Assembly: GCA_029891385.1 (NCBI GenBank)
Contig: CM057225.1
Coordinates: forward strand, 10,970,060-11,034,059
Source of the DNA: Erythroxylum novogranatense
Taxonomy: Eukaryota > Streptophyta > Magnoliopsida > Malpighiales > Erythroxylaceae
DNA length: 64,000 nt
Direction of reading: 5' to 3'
Below are positions 35,955-45,990 of the stretch, in pieces. The stretch's first letter is position 1. Each line of letters opens with the position of its first letter. Under the pieces are notes generated by a model. The model searched no databases, was not told the DNA's origin, and worked only from the letters and a program-made list of their open reading frames with translations. Both the position numbers and the translations under genes were made by a program.

Positions 35955-36235
35955 TCTCAACTGCAATATGATCAAATCAGCTTCTAATTATGCCTGATCA
36001 ATCCGAATTATACACCTCTTACATACCTCACCGATCACTGTTGTGCTACCCACTGGAGTGCTCACTACTAACCCACATTTCAGTATCTCTCGCTTACAAT
36101 GTAATCTAGATGCTAGATGCGGGGTGATGAATGAATGAGTAGATCCTGGATCTACCAATGCATAAGCTTCAAAATTAAAAACATTCAACACACCTGCTAC
36201 CACATCTGGGGAGTCTTGTGCCTCCTATCTGGTGA
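35955..36235 (-). pseudogene. Retropepsin N-terminal part of element 2
   Basis: Reads VVAGVLNVFNFEAYALVDP..., with the catalytic DPGSTHSFI intact, then TPHLASRLHCKRE and VSTPVGSTTVIGEVC. A stop near 35987 stands at a Glu position just before the solo LTR interrupts the gene. It is the best internal reference for the 39-nt deletion in element 1. Confidence 0.88.
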
Positions 36236-37350
36236 TGGCATAGACCCTGGCCTGAGTTTGCGGCTGATTGCTCCGCACCTCGGCCCCGACTTTCGGGCCT
36301 ATTGACCGAGTCCGACCTCTGCCTCTGCATCTTTATACAGATCTGCCAGCTCTGCTCTGCTGAACTGAGACCTCAGTCATAGTTCCTCCTCTAGCTCAAG
36401 ACTGTGATTCCAACAACTCAGGGCAATCCCTAATCTGATGCTCATAAGAGCCACATCGAAGACATGCTTCTGATATCCTCCAGCACTCACCACCATGTCT
36501 TTTACCACAATGCTCACATTCAGGAAATTGTTGCGACTGACTGGCCGACATCTGTCCTCTGCCTCCTCTAAACTGAACAAATCTACCTCTTCCATGGGAT
36601 CCAGATTGTCTCGATCTAGATTGGAATCGAGACGATCTATTCTGGCGCTTTCTGAAGCTTCTGCCAGAATCAGCATAAGGTTCATTCTGCCTCTTTCCTC
36701 TATCCTCCTGCCTATTCTCTCTCTGACCATCTTTCAATAATTGCTCTATTCTGATCGAGGCTGCTCAAAGTTTTGTAAAACTGCTCAAGTTAGAGATGGC
36801 AAGCCTCGTTCTGATTTCCATATTTAGACCATCCTCAAACCGCCTACATTTATCTTGCTCAGTCGGAATCAGTGCTGTCGCATACCCCATTAACTCATTG
36901 AACTTTATCTCATAGTCTGCCACTGAGAGCTTGCCTTGCTTCAAATCTAAGAATTCTTTCATTTTCTGATCCATGTAAATCTTTGGCATGTAATTCTCTC
37001 GAATGCTATCGAGAAAATCCTCCTGTGTCAAGCTTTACAAGGTGCAGGTGGTACTACCCGGCACGGTCTTCCACCACTGGTATGCGGGACCTTGCAGTAG
37101 TGAGACTGCATAATCAATTTCTCCTCTGCTTCACAATTCATCTGATCGAACACTCTTTCAGTTCTCTCAAGTCACCCTTCTGCTTCAGCCGGATCTGTAC
37201 TTCCATAGAAGTCCATAGCCCCTTGCTTTCTCAACTTATCATATCTCCTTTCCCGCCTCACGGGAATTCTCGGAGGCATTCCAGAAAATTCAGGTACATG
37301 AGACCCTATATTGGCTCCTATAGACTCCACGTCAGTTGACTCACCAATTT
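36236..37350 (-). pseudogene. Gag of element 2
   Basis: N-terminal segment (IGDQIGESTDVESIG, RKQGAMDFYGSTDPAEAE), then a capsid-type domain (EFLDLKQGKLSVADYEIKF, FEDGLNMEIRTRLA), an Arg/Ser/Gln-rich nucleic-acid-binding stretch, and two knuckles (CEHCGKRHGGECW and CLRCGSYEHQIRDC). No clear ATG is left at the start. Stops and frameshifts lie near 36750, 37040 and 37160. Gag would build the particle and package RNA. Confidence 0.88.
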
Positions 37351-37450
37351 GATCCCCTATGGAAGATGACCTATAACAAACAAAAGCTGCAATTACCGTC
37401 TGAATCCTCCACTGCGAATCATATTACTTCCCTAAGGATGTCAAACCATT

Positions 37451-37461
37451 CTCTGATACCA
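37451..37461 (-). other. tRNA-Met primer binding site of element 2
   Basis: The minus strand reads TGGTATCAGAG four bases after the 5' LTR end (...GGGATGTTGCA). Confidence 0.9.
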
Positions 37462-38539
37462 AAAATGCAACATCCCACTACCATAAGGCAAATACCCAAA
37501 CACCAGAAAGACATTCAAGTACATACCTTATGATAATGGTATGTTGGAGCAAAACATATCCGACTTACACATGGCAATTCAACCTACACGTGGCATCATC
37601 TAACACACTCAAAGACATTAAATTTTAAAAACCATTCAAATCCATTCATTCATAAAGTTTACACTGATACCACCAAACGAATATTCATAAAAGCTTATAC
37701 AAATTCCAGCAAAACGAAAAAAATAAAGCTAGAGCACGTCTGGTGTCAGCTGACAGACCTCTGAGCCATATCTCTATCCAAAAGATTCCTTAAGTCCTGA
37801 CTAAGGAACTAGGTCTCCTGACTCGTACCTGAAAAGCCACATTACAATTTTGATGAGTTTTGCAAACTCCATGAGTGAACCATCATTGATGAATTCACCG
37901 GATCATAAGCACACATCACATATTACACAAACATTCAAAAACAGATACATTTATGATTCAAAACTCACACAATAGGGTGTAACATTTTATCATTGCCAAA
38001 CAGATCATATATATACAAATACATATGCATATGAGACTCCCATTCGTTCTTATTATTGTGACTGAATGCCTATCACATACTTATACAAATGCTGGCCCAT
38101 AGGGCTCAGTCAGAACAGAATCATAAAGCATAGCTCTACGTGCACACACATATATCACGGAGCAAAACTCTACGTGGAAGTGCTTCATACAGGCAATTCA
38201 AGTCACAACACCTTTATCTGAGCATGCATTTTATGAAATGCATCAAATTGAATATGGCATGTATCACAATCATATATAATGCTTAACAAACTCATAATCA
38301 TCAAACCTAAATCTGGCATTCAACTTTCGTTGAGAATTCACATAACATTCAGAATAACGTTCAGAATTCCATAACAAACAAAGTCACAATCAAGGCACTT
38401 CTAATACATTCCCGAATATTGATCTCCTCGGACAATTAAAGTCCGGAATTCATAATCAAATCGCAAGCAATATAACAATATTGAAAGCTTAAACAAATCA
38501 AATTAAATCAATCCTAGGAAATCAGCTAGGTTGACTCAC

Positions 38540-38605
38540 AGTACGCTCCAATAAGCTATTTCCTGGATGGTCCGGCAATGTCCGATTGGCGTCCAATATG
38601 CTCCT
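38540..38605 (-). other. Putative 66-nt leader exon 2 in LTR (element 2, 5' LTR)
   Basis: Same edges as 20716-20781 (CTATTTTAG|AGGAGC and GTACT|GTGAGTCAACC). Confidence 0.55.
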
Positions 38606-39233
38606 CTAAAATAGACAAAACACATTCACAAATATCACACTTTGCACAATTGCACAAATGCTCTTTTATAAAATATCAATGTATAGAATGTATGCACAAT
38701 GCATGTTCAATGACAATTCCGGGGTGCAATAATGCGATCCTTATCAAAAATCATTTAGGAATCAAAACCCTCATTAATACCATCTATATTTACAATTGAA
38801 TTGGACCAAACAAAGTCAAATAATTCCATAGCTTCATTGACCACTTCAGATTTTTCCTATAAAACATATTCGGGTCAACTTCCATACTAAATCAGATAAG
38901 GTGAATGACCAAATTAGACAAAACTTCTTTCTGTAAAGTTGTTCTACCATTTCTTAGCTTTCTAAAGGCACCAAAATCATTTAATTTGGATCAGTATACC
39001 AAGAGATATCCTCAAAATATTCTAGACGATTCATAAGTTCCAGCAAAATTCATACCTCAACTTCCAACCAAAATTTGAAACTCTTAGAGACATAATTAAA
39101 ACTCCATTTCTTCATAAAAGTTGTATCCCTATGTCTCTATTTTACAGAAAATCAAATATTACCCAATTTAGATCAGCATAGAGAAAGTTATGGTCAAAAT
39201 ACGAAAGCATGTTTGAGCAGTCGAAGGAGGGGT

Positions 39234-39502
39234 GCTCGCCGCGGCGAGGACAAAAAGTGACAAAGCGGCGTACAGCCCAGAAATCAGTTTTTCTCAGAAT
39301 TTTTGGAACGTTCTTCGCTACGAGCTCAAGGGGGATTTCATACGTCGCGGCGTACAAATAAGAATGAGCCGCGGCGAGAATAAGAATGGAGGCCGCGACG
39401 TACAAGCAAAAATAGCCACACGTCGCGACGTACAAAAGAATAAGTCGTGACGTACAAAGAGGAATGAGCCGCGGCGAGGATAAAAATCGACGCCGCGACG
39501 CC
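39234..39502. repeat. GC-rich CGTCGCGACG/CGCCGCGGCG array (element 2, 5' LTR)
   Basis: Sister of 21411-21682. Many motifs are closer to perfect palindromes here (CTCGCCGCGGCGAG, GAGCCGCGGCGAG, CGTCGCGACGTAC). In the other copy several show C-to-T or G-to-A changes at CG sites. Confidence 0.8.
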
Positions 39503-39723
39503 TGGTTCTGAAACTCGTCTTCCCCACTTTCCAGACTTCAAACCCAAACTTCACTTTCTCACACTACCATTTTTTTCTCATATCAATTAACTCAGATCAT
39601 ACTTAAAGCAATTCTTCTAGCTCATCAACACACACACACACATAAAAATCCAATATTCATACTTAAACATCAACTTCACTTCTACCGATAAATAACGGAC
39701 ACAATGCATGCATGTACCATTTC

Positions 39724-42700
39724 TGTAACATCTCACCCTCAATTGGAAGGGTAAAATAGTAAATTTGACATAGGATGAAATAGATTTGGAGTGCATAGGA
39801 CTGTTCATGCATAATAGGATTGGTCCACAGTCACATTTGTGCACATGAAATTACTGTGCATGCATACATGATATTTCCGGTTTGCGTACCTAAGACAATT
39901 TTATTGGAATTAACGTGATTCTTGGGTTTGGAAAATTATTCTAAGTGCGCCATAAATTGTTTTCTAATTTAAGGGAGTTTTAGGAATTTTTCTGGATTTT
40001 TCCGGAGAAAATTTTCAGACCGGAAAAATCGTCAATTGGTGAACCGGTCGATTTTCGAAGTAAAAATTGCTACCCAATGGCACTGTTTTATTGGGTATAT
40101 TATTTTGGGATTGAAATTGGGGTCAATTGAGTTGATTGGGTTAGTTTTTGATCTGGATTAAAGAAATATTACTTTGACTTTTCTTTAAATTTTTGAACCA
40201 ATCACATTTAGCCACCAAATGCCATCATTTAATGCTCACTTTGCTTCCTCCCACGGTTTTGCCTTAATAAAGAGTGAAAAAGATGACTTTTGCCTCTTAA
40301 AAACCTTCACATCCGAAAACTACTCCTTCTCCATATCCATTGATTTTCTTCTTCTTTTTTTTCATCTTCCTCCAAACACTCAAGAGTTCTCTTACTTGTC
40401 ATTAACTTATTGTCTTACCATCATGATGATGTCTTTATTTGGGAGTTAGAAGAAGTGGTTAGCAAGGATAGTTAAGAAGGAAGTGAAGAGAAGAGAGGAT
40501 TGGAAGCTAAAGAGGTAAGTTCTTTCATTAAGTTTTTAATGATGTCTTAGGTATGAATTTAATAGAAACATTGAATGGGAGGTTTGGAGTATTTATTATG
40601 CTTAGGGTTGCATTAAATTAATGACTATAATGGTTTGAATTAATGGGTATAAGGTTGGGTTGAGTTGTGAATTGAAAGTAGTATGTTAGAAGTGGTTTTA
40701 GTTTGATTAGTGATGGCATTTTGATGATTGATTTTACTTGGAAAGAAAGAATTATGTGCTGCAAATTTTTGTGTATTAGCCCTAGTACATGTATAAATAG
40801 TATAAGAACTGATTTGTGTTCATTTGGATGTTTAATGATGTGTTAATGGCTTTGGAAATGATAGAACTAAGGTTAACACCAAATCTGTAAAATTAGGGTT
40901 TTTAATTGATTGTACTGTTTTGAGCATAACTCATTGTGTGGTTATGCAAATGAGGAAAAATTTGTACCCAAATAAACTTTGGGATTTTGGCTACATTTTT
41001 GTGTGAAATAGGTGTTGTCCAATTTTAGCTTTAAGAGGGTGAAATATGGCTTGGAAAGTTACTGCTCATGACTGGAATGAACAGTGCCCGAAATCATACC
41101 CTTGAGTTTTGCAAATTTTCTGAATTAATTGAGAAGGAATTAGGATAAATGGATTAGATAGAAAATTGAAGCCTATTAAGCTATCTTTCCAATGTCACTG
41201 ATTTTGCAATTTTTCGATATGTATAGTAGGAGTTATGGACTGATGAGTGTTGGCTGTTTTTATGCATTGACTGAAACCTAGTTGGATTGGCACATTTAGT
41301 GCACATTCGGATTTGGAAGAATTTTAGTAATTTTTGTGAATTGAATTGGAGTTGGAAATGTACTGAAGAGTTCTAGATGACACATTGATCTTGAAAATGA
41401 TATATGGCTTATAATTTTTAGAAATCAGATGTGGGAGATATGGAATTTCAAAATCTGAACCTACATTGTGATGTTAAGTGCTGATTAGGTCAGAAACTTG
41501 AATAACAGATTTGAAACTGTTAGAGGCTGAATTGGAGTTTGGTTATTTCAGGAAGAATTGAAGTTTGAGGATTTATCTTTTCAGAGATATAAAGTTCTGA
41601 TTGTTCTGACTTGTGTACAGGGAGTTATGCTTGTTATAAGTTTACTTCTCAAATTAAATGATTTCAGGGACAGCAACATTGAGTGAATTAATTGACCTAG
41701 TTAGCATGGGAATTGAAATTTTGGTTGTTTCACAAAAGTTGTAGAGGACATTGTTATCTTGATGAGCATATTTATTGCATAAGTTTTTTGACTACCTCGA
41801 ATGAAAAATAGTGAATTTCCAATGATTGTTCTGTTTTGGGAAGTGATTGTGTAGGCAGTAGCTTTTACTGGGATTTTGACACCCTTAGGGGTGAAATTGA
41901 TTTTTCTGGACTAAAGGAAACTTGTAGAGGGTTTCATTACCTTTCCAATGAGATATGGTTTGCATTTTTCTGAATTTTGTAGAGTATGTTATGAATTTTT
42001 GAATTTCGGTTAAAGAAAAGGGAAAAGGAGTAGGAAATAAGGGCAATATATATATATATTAATTGTTGAATTTTGGTTTCTTTCATGAATAACTTTTCCG
42101 TCCGACGTCCGATTAACCTGATTCTTGAGGCATCGGATTCAGTGAATATTGAATTTCATTTTTTTGAGAAATTGGAGATTTTGGACGGAAAATTTGACGT
42201 GGATCTGGGTAAGGGATCGTTAATCACTGTTTTCGTTAATTGAGGACCTATAGAGGTCCAAATTGAGCGTCGTCAGCGCCATTAGGTTTCTAATTTTCAA
42301 ACGGATTTTTCTAATGGAAAAAAATTAGGATTAGGGCTGGGAATTCATGAACATGCATTATACACCTACATGTGTATCCTTAACGAATTCGGATTGAATT
42401 TTTAGTGACAGTTTGTTCTCTGCTTCTTATAGAGACACAACTGGAACGTCGATCGACCGACGTAGCAGAGACTTCCCGACAATAGCTCGGAAGTAATAGG
42501 TGAGTAACCTAGGTGCTTACCTCAATCTACGTGTTTACTGTGACCTAATTGCCCTACGGGGATTACTTGAATTACGTATGACAGAGATAAATTGTGTGAT
42601 ATGGACTATTAATTGGTGATTGATCGCAAAATATTAATCGTAAATTGCTTGTAGATTCTCGATCATGGTGGCGTGTATCTTCGTTACTATGATGAACAGA

Positions 42701-43612
42701 ATCTTATTCTTGTGATGGATTGGTAAATGACTGTGAACACCTAGATGGTTTTCGTTCTATCTGGTTTGCTAATACTGTTACTGTGACTGAATATTGACAC
42801 TGGTATATGCATCGCATACATTACTACATGAATCGATAATAACGGTTGTGACCGCAGATTTCATCGATATTGATATCGAGCCTTGAGCTCAAAAGGGTAA
42901 ATCCACTCCCATCGCTTCATGGGAGAAATCCACTCCCATCGCTTACTAGTCACCGTAAAGCGCTCGGTCAACAACAACGAACTAAATGGAAAGCATCACA
43001 TGCGCATCGCATACATATCTTGAATCAATAAGCGTGTTTCTCATATCGATTGGGTTATTGTTATTACTCTCGTGGATCGCATGATTTTTGTAACAGTATA
43101 TTACTACGATCGTTGATCGTAGTATTTCAGAATCGCTTAATTCATGTAAATTGTTATATGATGCATGAATTGGGAAAACCATCGATGATGGTTTCTCATT
43201 GAGTTCGCAAACTCATCCAAAATTGCAATCTATTTTTCAGGATTTGAAGAGTACCCCGTTCAACGGGAGTATGTCTCTTGTAAGCAGTGTGAAGGATAGA
43301 GGTCGGGATCAGTTTGCGTCTGCATTAGTATATTTCTATTCTCTGATTTTCTGTATTATTGCTTAAGTCAGTTTGTAAAATCAACATACTAGAGTTAATT
43401 GTATTTATGAAAAGGGCCCCGAGTCCATTGAATGGTGTATGTAAATTGTTTCCGTATATGTTATAATGTGTATGTGTGTGTGAGGGAAAGAAAAAAAAAG
43501 TTAATACTGAGTTTTGACTGACTGAGTGATGTAGCACGTCACCCTCGTGGGATACGGACTCGGATATCACCAATGATATCGGGTTCGGGTCATATGGGAG
43601 TGGGGTGTTACA
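39724..43612 (+). mobile_element. Solo LTR (3889 bp), Tekay-type, in the 5' LTR of element 2
   Basis: Starts TGTAACATCTCACCC, ends GGGAGTGGGGTGTTACA, TSD ATTTC at 39719-39723 and 43613-43617. The sister LTR at 21893 has the empty site. Plus orientation, opposite to its host. No internal genes. It carries donor 1 (AGAG|GTAAGT at 40514/40515), acceptor 1 at 42432, exon 42433-42499, donor 2 at 42500 and acceptor 2 at 43240, but no GC-rich palindrome array. Its long intron 1 instead has recurring degenerate blocks around CATAACTT and CTTGTAGAGG. Confidence 0.95.
42433..42499 (+). other. Putative 67-nt leader exon 2 in solo LTR
   Basis: TTCTTATAG|AGACAC at the acceptor and AGTAATAG|GTGAGTAACC at the donor. 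It aligns in length and ends with the exons of the other families (the shared core includes AGACTTCC and TAGCTCGGAAGT). Confidence 0.6.
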
Positions 43613-43650
43613 ATTTCGGCTTTCTCAAAACCCGAATAGAGTATATACAT

Positions 43651-44162
43651 CTTCCAAACTAAAGTCCATTCCATACCATTTAAAACAATTCTTATCTCTC
43701 AAATTAATCATCTAATCTATTTAATATCGAAACCAAACTTCCCAAGTCCATGCATGCATGTATATTCCTACACCATAAAGTGTCATCATGTTACTTAATT
43801 ATTTCAGCTTTTATCTCCAGCCATGAAATCGAATCCGAAGTACAAAGACCATACCAGTTTGTTCGGTGATGAAGAACAGCGAAGAACACACATTACAGAG
43901 ACACATCTTCCAAACTAGAGTCCATTCCATACCATTTAAAACAATTCTTATCTCTCAAATTAATCATCTAATCTATTTAATACCGAAACCAAACTTCCCA
44001 AGTCCATGCATGCATGTATATTCCTACACCATAAAGTGTCATCATGTTACTTACTTGTTTCAGCTTTTATCTCCAGCCATGAAATCGAATCCGAAGTACA
44101 GAGACCATACCAGTTTGTTAGGTGATGAAGAACAGCGAAGAACACACATTACAGAGACACAT
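43651..44162. repeat. 256-bp tandem duplication in the 5' LTR of element 2
   Basis: Units 43651-43906 and 43907-44162, each starting CTTCCAAACTA and ending ACAGAGACACAT. The 3' LTR has one copy (from about 21929). The duplication includes the first leader donor: the copy near 44053 keeps CAAGTAAGT and the one near 43797 is mutated. Confidence 0.92.
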
Positions 44163-44583
44163 TCCTAACTCAAAACATAATGCTATGTGTATTCTTGCAT
44201 GCCCGACACTTGTCTCCATTGAATGTCTTCCACTTGTCCACTAAATAAGCTACCATTTGTCTCATAGCTATAGGTCCACATGTCACAGAGAATTTTATCC
44301 ACTTGTCACTCTATAATTGGCCCAAAAATCATAATTTTTCACAAAATTCACTAAAAATTCCAAAATATCCTAAATAATACCAAAATTACCAAAACACATT
44401 TTAATCATATTTAACAATTCAATTGTACCCGGAAATGTCAAGGAATGCATGTACAATCATATAAATGTGCAAAAATGTGCATGTCACAAATAATTATGCA
44501 TGATGTGCATTTTTCTAATTTCTCATAAATTCTCATAATTCACAATTCTAGCCCTAACATGGGTAACGGGATGTTACACAATT

Positions 44584-45990
44584 GATGGTGAAAGATACAT
44601 CTATGTGGGCAATGGTAAAGTGGTAGAAGTTAAGGCTATTGGAACTTTTAGGTTATTGTTAAAGATTGGTTTTTATTTGTATTTGAATGAGACTTATGTT
44701 GTGTTGTCATTTAGACAAAATTTAGTTTCTATTTCTGCATTGGACAAATTTGGTTACTCTTGTTCATTTAGAAATGGTCAATTAAGTCTTTTTCAAGATT
44801 AAATGCTTGTTGGTATCGATTCTTTATCATTTGTTGATAACTTATATTTGATTAATATGATTGCCTCATATAATGAAACTTTGCATGTATGTAGAGGTAT
44901 AAAGTGAAAATTAACCGATGAGAATTTTGCTTCATTATGGAACAAACGTTTAGGGCATATCTCTAAATAAAGAATTGAACGTTTTATGTCTAATAGAATT
45001 CTTGATCCCCTTGATTATGCGAATTTTGAAAATTGTGTTAATTGTATTAAGGGGAAATAAACAAACCTAAGGAAATTAGGTGCCAATAGGGCTATAGACG
45101 TCTGCGAACTCATACATACAAACATTTATAAGCCATTCCCCACAGCTTCATGGAATGGTCATCAATATTTTATTATGTTCATAGATGATTACTCCCGTTA
45201 TGGCTACTTACATCTTATTCATGAGAAGTTCCAGTCTCTGAACATGTACAAAAACTATAAGGTTGAGGTTGAGAATCAACTCAACAAAAGAATAAAAAAT
45301 GTCAGATTTGATTGTGGTAGTGAATACTATGGTAGATATGACGAATCAAGTGAACAACATTCAAGATCATTTGCTAAGTTCTTTGAAAAGTGCGGTATTG
45401 TCCCACAGTACACCATGCCAAGATGTCCTAGCATGAATGGTGTTGCTAAAAGGTGAAATAGAACATTAAAGGATATGGTAAGGAGTATGATTAGTCATTC
45501 TACTTTACCAAAATCTCTTTGGGGAGAACCATTAAAGACTACAACTTACATACTTAATAGGGTTCCAACTAAAGCAACTACCAAAACCCCTCATAAGCTT
45601 TGTATGAGTAAGAAGCGCAATTTAAACCACTTGCACATTTGGGGTTATCTAGCTGAGGCAACGCCATATAAGCCAAATGAATAAAAACTGGATTCCAGAA
45701 CTGTTAGTTGCTATTGTTTTTGGATACTTAGAAAGGTCTAGGGGTTACAAGTTTTATGATCCCACTGTAAAGTTAATTTTTGAGATGAGAAACGTTCGGT
45801 TCTTTGAGGATGTTGAGTTTGGGGAGGGAGATAAGGTGAGAGACATTGTCTTTGAAGAGGAATATGTTAATATTCCTCTAGTTATTGTTGACATTGATAT
45901 GAGTTTTATTCCTGATATTGTCGAAGTAACAAATCCAGAACAACAAGACAATGTTGAGGAATTCCCTGTTTGGATTACATAAATTATTCC
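44584..45990 (+). pseudogene. Copia pre-integrase and integrase region
   Basis: Resumes the copia frame after element 2 with DGERYIYVGNGK, then the pre-integrase domain (LWNKRLGHISK near 44935, with CVNCIKGK) and the integrase core: Asp in FIDDYSRYGYLHLIHEK (45182), Asp in FDCGSEYYGRYD, and then GVAKR with a stop where the family has GVAERRNRT. The catalytic Glu is Lys. Other breaks are stops near 44803, 44907, 45058, 45454 and 45682. The domain between 45700 and 45982 is open but diverged. Inactive. Confidence 0.88.

Larger units (their letters stand above)
19642..44578 (-). mobile_element. Ty3/gypsy Tekay-type element 2, nested in copia and itself interrupted
   Basis: LTRs 19642-22607 and 37466-44578, TSD CAATT on both sides, PBS at 37451-37461, PPT at 22608-22621, and minus-strand gag, PR, RT, RNase H and integrase between. 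The LTR has extended inverted ends (TGTAACATCCC/GGGATGTTGCA in the sense strand). Three later insertions sit inside: element 3 (24935-32254), a solo LTR (33084-35949) and a solo LTR in the 5' LTR (39724-43612). Without them the element is about 10.9 kb. Numerous stop codons kill all its genes. Confidence 0.95.
37466..44578 (-). repeat. 5' LTR of element 2, interrupted by a solo LTR
   Basis: Matches 19642-22607 apart from the 3889-bp solo LTR plus TSD and a private 256-bp tandem duplication. Contains acceptor 2 at 37829, donor 2 at 38539, exon 38540-38605, the GC array at 39234-39502 and donor 1 near 43797 and 44053. Confidence 0.95.

Noticed and set aside
42048..42060. TATATATATA run in the 39724 solo LTR as a promoter TATA box
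   Set aside because: It lies far downstream of leader donor 1, within putative intron 1, and is more likely a microsatellite.
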